IMG/VR virus record: IMGVR_UViG_3300032288_000781 | Location: 1-30,146 of that record | Direction: 5' to 3' (one strand) | DNA from: a virus | DNA: 30,146 bases | Shown: piece after piece, positions 1-7,318 of the stretch | Layout of the letters: each line of letters begins with the position of its first letter | How positions within the stretch are numbered: the first letter of the stretch is position 1 | Translations under genes and position numbers: made by a program | Notes under the pieces: generated by a model | Seen by the model: the letters and a program-made list of their open reading frames with translations, nothing else | The model's database searches: none | Told to the model about the DNA's origin: nothing

Positions 1-150
1 CATTACTTCAGCTGACTATCCAACGGTCGTTGATATGCCTTAACTAGCAAACATATCTAACGCTGCGGTTGCTTTCTCTCAGAGCCGCAATCATTTAGCC
101 TAACGTCAAGCCGTGCGTTGTCCTCACATCTCGATTATCGGGGCGAGACA
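1..150 (+). ncRNA. Possible tmRNA-like RNA, tag-coding end (left-truncated)
   Basis: This stretch is clearly richer in GC (about 46% by hand count) than the coding DNA around it and has no convincing reading frame of its own. On the plus strand a GCA AAC start follows TAACTA at 47. It opens an 18-codon frame (47-100, peptide ANISNAAVAFSQSRNHLA) that ends at TAA 101-103, reminiscent of a tmRNA resume codon and its AN-starting tag. A stem TGCGGTT/AGCCGCA (64-70 with 83-89, one G-T pair) lies inside the frame, and a second stem TCTCG/CGAGA (129-133 with 144-148) follows it. No T-arm or CCA end is seen downstream. If real, it would be the coding piece of a permuted two-piece tmRNA with its acceptor piece left of the window. 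The tag ending HLA rather than ALAA is a weakness. It could be another structured RNA. Positions 151-177 hold nothing recognisable. Confidence 0.25.
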
Positions 151-177
151 GACCTTCAATTGTATTCTGATAAGGGA

Positions 178-624
178 CTATGTAATCTTCATAGATAATT
201 CTTCAGCCAATGGAGTAGGAGGAATAAATTTTACTGCCGAAATAAAGCCATTATAGTATTTGCGTGTGCCACTGGGTAGTTTAGTTCTTAATACGTCTTC
301 CATAATCTGCATTTCAACTTCTTTGTAGTGTAAACTACCTTTAGTTTTATGTAAACTTAAAATTAGAAATTTATAATTTTCTTTGCCATAAAGTTCAATT
401 GATTTGTTAAGTTCTGTGCTGCTGCCTGTATATGTTCGCCAATCGGATTCTTTTGTAAAATGTTTGCGATTTTTACGACCTTTAACTGCTTTTGTACGTT
501 TACTAAAAAACTGTTTTTTGCCTATATATTCTCTGCCTGTGTTTAATTCAATTATACGATAAACGAATCCGTACCATTCGTCAATATTAAATTCTTTGTC
601 GAATTCCCAGTGTCCAGTATCCAT
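178..624 (-). CDS. GIY-YIG family nuclease (possible homing endonuclease)
   Basis: This 148-aa protein has a GIY-YIG nuclease core near its N-terminus. The first half-motif is GFVY at residues 19-22 and the second is YIG at 33-35, ten residues apart as in I-TevI. Arg43 follows in a basic stretch, and Glu102/Glu104 (KEVE) are candidates for the metal-binding glutamate. The family cuts DNA; in T4-like phages such small free-standing proteins are often homing endonucleases (Seg type). No clear DNA-binding NUMOD-type tail is seen after the core, so a repair or degradation nuclease remains possible. It is the last gene of the minus-strand block, 55 bp after pstS. The ATG (624-622) has no Shine-Dalgarno sequence and lies inside a perfect hairpin stem, which suggests restricted translation. 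The next in-frame Met is far inside the protein, so this start is preferred. Confidence 0.7.
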   Translation of the reverse strand: MDTGHWEFDKEFNIDEWYGFVYRIIELNTGREYIGKKQFFSKRTKAVKGRKNRKHFTKESDWRTYTGSSTELNKSIELYGKENYKFLILSLHKTKGSLHYKEVEMQIMEDVLRTKLPSGTRKYYNGFISAVKFIPPTPLAEELSMKIT

Positions 625-659
625 AACAGCTGATACTTATTGTAATATCAGCTGTTATG
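622..659 (-). promoter_or_regulatory. 14-bp perfect hairpin sequestering the GIY-YIG gene start codon
   Basis: CATAACAGCTGATA (622-635) and TATCAGCTGTTATG (646-659) are exact reverse complements separated by a 10-nt loop. Read on the minus strand, the last three bases of the stem are the ATG of the downstream nuclease gene, so a folded transcript would bury the start codon. There is no U-run after the stem, so it is a poor intrinsic terminator. Hairpins that mask initiation sites of homing endonuclease genes are known in phage T4, and this is the proposed analogue. The element starts about 20 nt after the pstS stop. Confidence 0.6.
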
Positions 660-679
660 ATTTGAATGTGATTTACTAA

Positions 680-1609
680 TTAATTTTTAATCTGTGACCA
701 AATAGTAGATTTAATCTTGTTTACTTCTTCATCAGATATAGGAACATAATCCAATGCTTCTGCCGCTGCATCACCGTTAGTATATGCCCAATCAAAAAAA
801 TCTAATGCTGCTTTTGTATTTGCTTTATTAGCTGGATTTTTATGCATTATGATATAAGTTGGATCAGCAATGGGCCATTCTTTATTTTGAAAACTTTCTT
901 TGCCTGCACGTACAATCTTGTCGCCTATTTTCAAAGTACTGTACTTTAGCTTGTTTTGTTTTGCATAGGCATATTCAACATAGCCTATTGAGTTTCTTGT
1001 TTGTGCAACATTGCCTGCAACACCTTCATTACCTCTAGCTCCAACGCCTACTGGCCACTCTAGTGCAGTTCCGGTACCAACTTTGCTTTTCCATTCATCA
1101 CTTACACTGCTGAGATATTTTGCAAAGATAAATGTTGTACCAGACCCATCACTGCGACGTACCACAGTAATATTTGTGTTTGGTAAAGCAGTATTGGGAT
1201 TTAACTTTTGAATAGCAACATCATTCCACTTGGTTATTTTTCCTAAGTATATGTTTGCTACAGTTGCGCCATCTAAAACTAAATTATCAACAGTGTCAAG
1301 ATTGTAAACTAAAACATTTCCACCAATAACTGTTGGAAACTGTACAAGTTGATCTTTGTCTAGTGCTTGCTGACTTAGAGGCATGTCACTTGCACCAAAT
1401 GTTACTGTCTTTGATTGAATCTGTTTTATGCCAGCTCCACTACCAATTGATTGATAATTAATTTGAATATTGGTTGCTTTTTTATAATCGTCTGCCCATT
1501 TGCTATAAACGGGGTATGGGAAAGTTGCCCCCGCTCCTGTTACTTCTGCTGCTTGTACGTTTACAGCAAGTATCATACTTGCTAATGCTAGTGTCATCTT
1601 TCTTAGCAT
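680..1609 (-). CDS. pstS: PstS, periplasmic phosphate-binding protein (phage-encoded)
   Basis: This 309-aa substrate-binding protein belongs to the high-affinity phosphate ABC transporter. Family hallmarks are visible in order: GAGATFPYP just after the signal peptide, the phosphate-loop SIGSGAGIKQI, GASDMPL, RSDGSGTTF, and GVGARGNEGVAGNV followed by IGYVEYAYA. The N-terminus is a classic signal peptide (Lys/Arg, hydrophobic stretch, VQA before AE at residues 18-22), so the mature protein should reach the periplasm. The start at 1609 is chosen over an in-frame ATG at 1636 because AAAGGA lies 9 nt upstream of it, while the earlier ATG has no ribosome site and lies inside the proposed promoter. 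Phage pstS genes are known from marine T4-like phages and are thought to keep phosphate flowing into infected cells. No pstCAB genes are nearby, so it would have to work with the host permease. Confidence 0.95.
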   Translation of the reverse strand: MLRKMTLALASMILAVNVQAAEVTGAGATFPYPVYSKWADDYKKATNIQINYQSIGSGAGIKQIQSKTVTFGASDMPLSQQALDKDQLVQFPTVIGGNVLVYNLDTVDNLVLDGATVANIYLGKITKWNDVAIQKLNPNTALPNTNITVVRRSDGSGTTFIFAKYLSSVSDEWKSKVGTGTALEWPVGVGARGNEGVAGNVAQTRNSIGYVEYAYAKQNKLKYSTLKIGDKIVRAGKESFQNKEWPIADPTYIIMHKNPANKANTKAALDFFDWAYTNGDAAAEALDYVPISDEEVNKIKSTIWSQIKN

Positions 1610-1635
1610 ATGTGTTTTTCCTTTGTTTAGACACA

Positions 1636-1670
1636 TATTTAAACACCATTAGATGACGGTTCGATAACAA
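1636..1670 (-). promoter_or_regulatory. Candidate Pho-box promoter for pstS
   Basis: On the minus strand, TTGTTAT (1670-1664) and CCGTCAT (1659-1653) are direct half-sites 4 bp apart. They match the PhoB half-site CTGTCAT at 5 of 7 and 6 of 7 positions. Ten bases further on lies a -10-like TTAAAT (1642-1637), which is the spacing expected when a Pho box replaces the -35 element. Transcription would start near 1629, leaving a short leader with the AAAGGA ribosome site before the pstS ATG at 1609. The whole arrangement fits the 84-bp gap between gp46 and pstS. This suggests that the host PhoB-PhoR system controls the phage gene. The assignment is by eye and unscored. Confidence 0.45.
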
Positions 1671-1693
1671 AAGCAATTTAATTTGAAATATTT

Positions 1694-3463
1694 TTAATTT
1701 TCTTCAGAAAAATTTTCATAAGATGTAAAGCCGTTTTCTTTTACAACCTTCATCACGTTATTAACACGACCAGCAAGTTCATCTTTATGACTTACAAGGA
1801 ATATGCTCTTACTGCGTTCACGAGCCATCTTTTTAAGAATAGCCAGTGCGTTTTCAACACCACTAGTATCCATGCCGCTATCAATCATTTCGTCGATGAA
1901 CAGTAGATTAATTGGCATGTATAAGCTTTCCCAAACATCTCTAAATGCAAAGCTTAACGAAAGTATGAGACGATTTCGTTCACCCCTGCTGAGATTATCA
2001 AAATCTAACTCACGTCCTAGCTCAGTGATCTCTACATTAAGATCATTTAAGAACTTAACTTCATGTGGTAATCCAATGGCTTGTAAGTATGCTCCTAATC
2101 GAGTATTGAGATAAGCAAGATTCTGATCAATGATGCGTTTGCGCACAAAGCTATCTTTGTTTGTTAATAGTTTTAATAAGAATTCTTGATGTTCTTTATA
2201 TTGTGTAAGTGTATTGATTTTATCCCATGTAATTTCTTCAATTGCTGTTGTTTCCATGTCAGCAATTTGTTCAGCATAAGGATCCTGTTCTTCTCTTTTA
2301 GAATCTAATTGCTGTAATAGTTTGTCTAGTGTAGCACGATGTTCCAATGCTTGTTCTAATGAATCATAGATAACTTTTGGAGCAATACCTACTGGACCAA
2401 TATCATGAATTATAACACCGTGTTCAATCATTTGCGATTCATAAGTAAGCCATTGCATATGACTTTCCTGAAGTGCAGATTCTTTCTTAGATAGAATCTC
2501 ACTATGGGTTACATCATGCATTTCTTGTCCGCAAGCATAGCATTTGTGATTTTTAAGATCTTCAATTTCTTTCTTAAGTTTAATTTGAATCTTAGACTCA
2601 CGATCCATATCAGCTAACAGACTTTTAGTCCATTTATTTGATTCGTTAATCTTTTTAACTTTATCGTGATATTCTATCAAATCTCTGTGTGATTGAATTT
2701 CTAATTCTATGTCAACATTGGCAAGATCCATTAGACCTCGCTCTAAATTCACCACATCTTCTTCATGTTTAGTAATCCATAATTTTTGTCGACGCTTTAA
2801 ATTATCAATTTGCTCACTAATTCTTTTATTAGCATCTTGTACGGCTTTAATACGAATCTCTTCCTCAGTGATAGCCTCTTTTGATGATTTGATTTGTTCT
2901 TTGAGGCTCTCTGCTTTTTCACTGAGGATAGTAATGCCTAACAACTGTTCAATAATAGTACGCTGATCATTTGCTCGCATACTAAGGAACGGCTCTGTAT
3001 AGGTATTAAGTGCCAACACATGTTTGAACATGTCGTGTGTCATACCCAGTAAGCGTTCAATATCCTGCTGTGTTTCACGACTATCGCCTTGGCTGTCATC
3101 TTCGTATTCTTCCTGTTCACCGTTAACATATAACTTTAGAACATTAGGCTTACGTCCACGCTCAATGCGATAGTTTTGTCCGTTGACTTCAAAGTCAACT
3201 GTAACAAGCATGTTTTTTGCATTGGTCTTATTGATTAGATTATCACGTTTAATGTTAGTAAGTGCTTGACCGTAGAGACTATAACTCAAGGCGTTTATAA
3301 TTGTGGTTTTGCCCGTACCGTTACGAGCACCAGAATCATCACCTCCTAAATCTAAGTTTTCGCCTAATACTAGAGTTAAGTCTCTACGGTCAAAGTCAAC
3401 AGCTTGGGTAGCATTACCCACGCTCATAAAATTCTTTACTGTTAAAGTTTTAATTCGAAACAT
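1694..3463 (-). CDS. 46: gp46 recombination endonuclease subunit (Rad50/SMC-like ATPase)
   Basis: This 589-aa protein is slightly longer than T4 gp46 (560 aa) and has the full Rad50 layout. An N-terminal ATPase half carries Walker A GARNGTGKTT (45-54). Long charged coiled-coil arms (about 180-305 and 320-450) flank a zinc-hook motif CYAC at 308-311. The C-terminal half carries the ABC signature LSRGER (491-496), Walker B LLFIDE (520-525), the D-loop SGMD and the switch histidine in VSHK (557-560). With gp47 it forms the Mre11/Rad50-like complex that resects ends for recombination-dependent replication and helps degrade host DNA. The gene follows the radical SAM gene by 5 bp, so it is probably co-transcribed with gp47 and gp55. 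No strong ribosome site precedes the ATG. Confidence 0.95.
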   Translation of the reverse strand: MFRIKTLTVKNFMSVGNATQAVDFDRRDLTLVLGENLDLGGDDSGARNGTGKTTIINALSYSLYGQALTNIKRDNLINKTNAKNMLVTVDFEVNGQNYRIERGRKPNVLKLYVNGEQEEYEDDSQGDSRETQQDIERLLGMTHDMFKHVLALNTYTEPFLSMRANDQRTIIEQLLGITILSEKAESLKEQIKSSKEAITEEEIRIKAVQDANKRISEQIDNLKRRQKLWITKHEEDVVNLERGLMDLANVDIELEIQSHRDLIEYHDKVKKINESNKWTKSLLADMDRESKIQIKLKKEIEDLKNHKCYACGQEMHDVTHSEILSKKESALQESHMQWLTYESQMIEHGVIIHDIGPVGIAPKVIYDSLEQALEHRATLDKLLQQLDSKREEQDPYAEQIADMETTAIEEITWDKINTLTQYKEHQEFLLKLLTNKDSFVRKRIIDQNLAYLNTRLGAYLQAIGLPHEVKFLNDLNVEITELGRELDFDNLSRGERNRLILSLSFAFRDVWESLYMPINLLFIDEMIDSGMDTSGVENALAILKKMARERSKSIFLVSHKDELAGRVNNVMKVVKENGFTSYENFSEEN

Positions 3464-3468
3464 TGTTT

Positions 3469-4326
3469 TTATAATACACTATTTTTTACAGTGCCGCAAG
3501 TAATTCTACAATATTCATTGGGATTTTTTGGTATATCTATGTCTGCATCTTCATATGCGGTATTTTTAATATAGCAACAGGGTGTTAATAACCCTTGAGC
3601 AGTTAGATAAACACTGGGAATACTAAGATGCATACAATCAGCAATATCTACAGTTTTATCTACATCAAACATATGTTCTCTAGTTTTAAATTCTTCTACC
3701 CTTTTTATAGTATAAGGTTCTCCCGTTTTATAATTTCTAGCAGGATCAGGAATTCTAATACTGTTTCTTGTATAAAATTTTTTAAATTTCATTGATTGAC
3801 TAAGTCTCAGACAATCTTTTACTTGATGTTTGTTGTGCTCAAACAATAAAAATTGCCACTCTGCAATACCGCCCTCAGTAATAAATGCCTTGGCATTTTC
3901 CATAATCTTATTAAAGTTGGTTCCTTGTCGATGTATTTCATGTACACCTTCAAGACCGTCAATGCCAAAGATCACAGCATGATCTGTTTCCTTTATTATA
4001 GAAGCTAAATTGCTCCACCAAACGGGAGTTTTTAAACTTCCATTTGTGTGTATTCTTATTGTGAATTTTTTTTGAACACAGTATTCAACTAATAACTTAA
4101 TCCAATCACTAGCAATAGGATCTCCAAACGTACCGCACATTTGAACTGTTTTTAAATTAGGTAATTGTTTAACAACTTCTATAAAACGAAGCGGACTAAG
4201 ACTTTCTAGTTTTAGTCCTTCTACCGTACCATAACCATTATTATTTCTAGCACAAGCAGGGCAATGTGCATTACATTTAGTAGTTGGTTCCACATGTAAC
4301 CATGATATTTGATCTAAAGATAACAT
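3469..4326 (-). CDS. Radical SAM protein with SPASM/twitch-type C-terminus
   Basis: This 285-aa protein has the radical SAM cluster motif CNAHCPAC (C18, C22, C25), which binds a 4Fe-4S cluster and S-adenosylmethionine. CGTFGDP (64-70) occupies the GGE-like SAM-contact position, and FGIDGL (120-125) and the HNKHQV stretch resemble a radical SAM/twitch family I associate with marine phages and bacteria. At the C-terminus C231, G245 and C250 fit C-X13-G-X4-C, the start of a SPASM/twitch auxiliary cluster domain. C251, C273 and C277 could supply further ligands. The substrate is unknown; related enzymes modify peptides, nucleotides or cofactors. The ATG at 4326 overlaps the gp47 stop (TGATG), so translation is probably coupled. 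A TTG one codon earlier is a possible alternative start. Its position between gp47 and gp46 is odd, because these are adjacent in T4. Confidence 0.85.
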   Translation of the reverse strand: MLSLDQISWLHVEPTTKCNAHCPACARNNNGYGTVEGLKLESLSPLRFIEVVKQLPNLKTVQMCGTFGDPIASDWIKLLVEYCVQKKFTIRIHTNGSLKTPVWWSNLASIIKETDHAVIFGIDGLEGVHEIHRQGTNFNKIMENAKAFITEGGIAEWQFLLFEHNKHQVKDCLRLSQSMKFKKFYTRNSIRIPDPARNYKTGEPYTIKRVEEFKTREHMFDVDKTVDIADCMHLSIPSVYLTAQGLLTPCCYIKNTAYEDADIDIPKNPNEYCRITCGTVKNSVL

Positions 4327-5339
4327 CAAAGACTACTGTATATTTCCATTAGAATTTTTTTATCGTATGTATTTGTTTCTATAGTTTCAATTTGACTAAT
4401 AACAATTTGATCAACTGATTCAAATGCTGAGTCAATTGGAGTACCATTTAAATCTAGATCTTGTTTATGTGGTATTAAACTAAGTTCTCTTGCACCATAT
4501 TGAGTCAACATAGTTTCTTTAATGAAGTTTGCTTCTTCATAACTTATGGAAATGTCTAAATTTACTCTTGCGTATGTTCGATCGTTTAGATATTTCTCAG
4601 GATTATCAATAAGTTGTGCTAAACTCATAACCCTATATTCGGGGCCTTCGGTCCAGTTAACAAATTCAGGCTCCTTACCCCATTCTAAAATAACTGCTCC
4701 GCGATCATTATCCCATGCGTCGGCAAAATTGTGAGGAAAAGCATTACCGATATAATGTACATTTTTTTGAGTCTGTCTTTTGTGAAAATGACCTGTAAAA
4801 ACTTTATCAATATGATCGAAATCTTCTCGTCTAAGTTCACCGTGGTCAGGCATTTCAACCATTGCGTTCATAAGAAAACGTGGTAGTTCAAAATGACCCA
4901 TTACATAACGATCTTTGATTTTACGCATGTTTTTATGTTCTTCACCAATTAACCACGGAACAAAACAAACGTCCCCTTCGCTGTACTGATCGTTGATTAG
5001 TTGAATATTCTTGAACTTATCGATATATCTAATACTGCTAAGGGTACGTTTGTCTTTATGATATAAGTCATGATTACCTGGAATAAACATGGTTCTTATA
5101 CCAACACTGTCCAATTTTTCTAAACAGCGTAAACTATAATCCATAGTGCTGATATTAATACTATTTCTATTATGATGAAAATCGCCAAGAAATAATATAA
5201 TATCGCAATTACGTTGCTTAGTTAAATTAATAAACCAATCAACGTAACGTTCACAATCTTGATTGTGAATTTGGCTATTGGACTTCATCCCAAGATGCAA
5301 GTCTGTAAAAATAGCAGCACGTTTAAAAAGATTTGTCAT
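4326..5339 (-). CDS. 47: gp47 recombination endonuclease subunit (Mre11-like)
   Basis: This 337-aa metallophosphoesterase matches the T4 gp47 family in length and motifs. Motif I is DLH (13-15), motif II GDFHH (52-56), motif III GNHD (88-91), then MGHF (147-150) and the final GHFH (183-186). These residues bind the two metal ions at the nuclease site. It pairs with gp46 to process DNA ends for recombination and replication and takes part in breakdown of host DNA. The gene lies 37 bp after gp55 and its stop overlaps the start of the radical SAM gene. The three genes and gp46 therefore look like one operon read on the minus strand. The ATG start places the first active-site motif at the expected distance from the N-terminus. 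Confidence 0.95.
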   Translation of the reverse strand: MTNLFKRAAIFTDLHLGMKSNSQIHNQDCERYVDWFINLTKQRNCDIILFLGDFHHNRNSINISTMDYSLRCLEKLDSVGIRTMFIPGNHDLYHKDKRTLSSIRYIDKFKNIQLINDQYSEGDVCFVPWLIGEEHKNMRKIKDRYVMGHFELPRFLMNAMVEMPDHGELRREDFDHIDKVFTGHFHKRQTQKNVHYIGNAFPHNFADAWDNDRGAVILEWGKEPEFVNWTEGPEYRVMSLAQLIDNPEKYLNDRTYARVNLDISISYEEANFIKETMLTQYGARELSLIPHKQDLDLNGTPIDSAFESVDQIVISQIETIETNTYDKKILMEIYSSL

Positions 5340-5376
5340 GCTGCTATAATAATATATTGTTTATTAAAAAGCAAAT

Positions 5377-6228
5377 TTAACTTTTTCCAATTTGGCTAGT
5401 TGGATCAATATCAACATGCACTAACTCTTTAGATTTAATAGCATTTTCAGTTTGTCTAGTATAACTTGGATTCAATCCATTCATTTCTAGAATATCATCT
5501 CGTAAATGCTGATTACGCTTTTCTACGTTCAATACACGAGTAAAGCTGTTAGCCATAGTAGCAGTATAATAAGCAAATGGATTGTTTGATTTTGACTCGT
5601 CAAACTGTAAACCCACTTGACTTAGCTGCAATAATGCTTGACTACGCATTTCATCGTTATAAGTGTATCCGCGCCAGTTACCTTTTGATCCAAACCGTTC
5701 GCATAGTTTCATAAACATACGTGCAAGACTTGAAGTCATTGTGCCATGATCTTTATTAAACCAGCCGTTTTCTAATCCGCCTTCCCAGTGACTTTTACCC
5801 ACACAAATTAATTCGTCTTCATCATTATAACGATAATGTTGGAAAGGTGGAAAGTTAATTTTAGCATGTAAATCGCTGGATGTTTTTGGTGTTTTCTTTC
5901 TGCCTGGGGCCAACGGAATGTGGTCCCATGTCATGATTCTAAAGACAACTTCAGTCTTTTTAATTTTTTTCCAATCAATAGCATGATCGTCTAATTTAGT
6001 TTTTACACCCGACAATGTTGCTTGTTCCCATGCAGATTTAGCTAATCTAACAGCTTTTGCACGTTTTGCTTCAGCAACTGTTCTTTGATTAATCTTACTT
6101 AAACTAGGTAAGATCAAATCATATTGATGATCTTCAGGTGTTAAAAAACTACAATAACTATTTTTGCTTTTGTGGATCTCTCTTAATAAATCTTTGTTGG
6201 TTAGATAAGGAGTTCGTTTTGTTACCAT
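5377..6228 (-). CDS. 55: gp55 late-transcription sigma factor (marine T4-like form)
   Basis: This 283-aa protein resembles T4 gp55 (185 aa) in two parts. The N-terminal YLTNKDLLREIHK (8-20) parallels YVNNKELLQAI of T4. Residues about 166-240 (LCERFGSKGNWRGYTY, then FDESKSNNPFAYYTATMANSFTRVL) correspond to the sigma region-2-like core that melts and reads the late -10 element. Between them lies about 130 residues absent from T4, with FRIMTWDHIPLAPGRKKTP and SHWEGGLENG; as I recall, cyanophage gp55 proteins are built the same way. The clamp-binding hydrophobic tail of T4 gp55 (LDFLYE) is not evident at the C-terminus, which ends TSQIGKS. It would direct host RNA polymerase to TATAAATA-like sites, two of which occur in this window. 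It is the first gene of the minus-strand operon. Confidence 0.9.
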   Translation of the reverse strand: MVTKRTPYLTNKDLLREIHKSKNSYCSFLTPEDHQYDLILPSLSKINQRTVAEAKRAKAVRLAKSAWEQATLSGVKTKLDDHAIDWKKIKKTEVVFRIMTWDHIPLAPGRKKTPKTSSDLHAKINFPPFQHYRYNDEDELICVGKSHWEGGLENGWFNKDHGTMTSSLARMFMKLCERFGSKGNWRGYTYNDEMRSQALLQLSQVGLQFDESKSNNPFAYYTATMANSFTRVLNVEKRNQHLRDDILEMNGLNPSYTRQTENAIKSKELVHVDIDPTSQIGKS

Positions 6229-6233
6229 AGCTT

Positions 6234-6239
6234 ATTATA
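6234..6239 (-). promoter_or_regulatory. Possible sigma70-type -10 element upstream of gp55
   Basis: A perfect TATAAT is read on the minus strand six bases before the gp55 start codon. Only a poor -35 (TTTATC, 3 of 6) lies 17 bp upstream, and transcription from it would begin at or inside the ATG, giving a nearly leaderless message. In such AT-rich DNA the hexamer may be chance. Confidence 0.25.
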
Positions 6240-6256
6240 TAGCCATATTTTAATTT

Positions 6257-6264
6257 GATAAATA
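6257..6264 (+). promoter_or_regulatory. Late promoter, T4 type (GATAAATA)
   Basis: GATAAATA matches the T4 late consensus TATAAATA at 7 of 8 positions. It lies 25 bp before the gp48 start in the 61-bp gap between the two divergent gene blocks. It would be read by the gp55-bearing polymerase and would drive the whole baseplate cassette to its right. No -35 is expected for this promoter class. Confidence 0.6.
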
Positions 6265-6289
6265 TTTTTATTAAGAAAAGACATTAAAA

Positions 6290-7318
6290 ATGCCAGCTTT
6301 TACACCTATTAGGCCTAATTATTTTACTAGATCACAGCCCAATAATTCTGCGTCTGTTTTAGCTAGTCAAGGTGCTAGCGACACTTATATGGGTAATTTT
6401 TATAAAACTACTAGATCTAAACCTGTACCGGGTGCTACTATAAATCCAGTAAATCAATCTCCAAGATCTAACATATCTTTAGGAGCTACTGTTGGTTCCA
6501 GTGGATTTGCAGTGGGGGCGTCAATTGATACGGGGCCTGTTAGTATAGGTGTCACTTATGCTACTAATGGATATGCTGGAACAAATGATTTATCATTGAA
6601 TCGATTAACTATTGCAGGTATCCCTTTTGCTGGAGTTTATAGAACAGGTATAAGCTGGAGTAATATTCCTGAAGATACTTTAGACGTTTATGCTGCATTC
6701 AATGAATCAACTGAAACTCGTGTAATTATTAGCGATCAGACAGGCAAGTTTATCGAAGCACATTCTAATTTTGCTCCTTTAAGGGAAACTAGCGGCGTGT
6801 TATTTCCATATACACCAGTAATACAAATATCTCATAAAGCAAATTATGATACAGAAAGATTAATTCATTCAAACTACACAACGCCCTATTTTACTAGTAG
6901 TAATGTTGACAGCATTAGCATTCAAGGAAGATTTACTGCGCAAACACCCGAGGACGCTAACTATGTGTTAGCTATGATGCATTTCTTTAAAACTGCAACA
7001 AAGATGTTTTATGGAGCAAGTAGTAATAGAGGTACTCCTCCGCCGGTACTATATCTAGACGGGCATGGTCAAACAATATTAGATCATATTCCCATTGTAA
7101 TTACTGATTTTGGTTATACGTTACCAAACGAAGTACATTATATTCAAACCGAATATTTAGGCAGGGATAATCAAGTACCTGTTGATATGAATGTTAATAT
7201 AACTGCTATGCCTGTTTACAGTAGAAATAGAATTAGTAACGATTTCAACTTAGACACGTTTGCATCCGGAGGATTATTAACCAGTGGTTCTGGACCACGT
7301 AAGGGAGGATTTATCTAA
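6290..7318 (+). CDS. 48: gp48-like baseplate tail-tube cap protein
   Basis: This 342-aa protein is close to T4 gp48 (364 aa) in length. The best-conserved part is residues about 213-285, where TPEDANYVLAMMHFFKTATK parallels the TEDLMAIINIYQYF segment of T4 gp48. VLYLDGHG and IPIVITDFGY follow, as in tube-type proteins that stack on the hub. The N-terminal 100 residues are Ser/Asn/Thr-rich and poorly conserved. gp48 caps the baseplate hub and starts polymerisation of the tail tube. The gene is the first of the late cassette, immediately after a late promoter, and directly precedes gp53, as in marine T4-like phages. gp54, a related tube-initiation protein, is the main alternative. The last codons contain the AAGGGAGG ribosome site used by the next gene. 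Confidence 0.7.
   Translation: MPAFTPIRPNYFTRSQPNNSASVLASQGASDTYMGNFYKTTRSKPVPGATINPVNQSPRSNISLGATVGSSGFAVGASIDTGPVSIGVTYATNGYAGTNDLSLNRLTIAGIPFAGVYRTGISWSNIPEDTLDVYAAFNESTETRVIISDQTGKFIEAHSNFAPLRETSGVLFPYTPVIQISHKANYDTERLIHSNYTTPYFTSSNVDSISIQGRFTAQTPEDANYVLAMMHFFKTATKMFYGASSNRGTPPPVLYLDGHGQTILDHIPIVITDFGYTLPNEVHYIQTEYLGRDNQVPVDMNVNITAMPVYSRNRISNDFNLDTFASGGLLTSGSGPRKGGFI

Noticed and set aside
1-177. tRNA gene or truncated minus-strand coding sequence at the left edge
   Set aside because: No T-arm or acceptor stem is seen on either strand, and all minus-strand frames are broken by several stops.
622-659. Intrinsic terminator for pstS
   Set aside because: The stem is strong, but no run of T follows it in the minus-strand direction and the stem ends in the start codon of the next gene. 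A start-masking role fits better.
1610-1636. Upstream in-frame ATG for pstS, adding nine residues
   Set aside because: It has no ribosome site, would push a basic, hydrophilic stretch before the signal peptide, and lies on the proposed -10 element. The ATG at 1609 has AAAGGA at good spacing.
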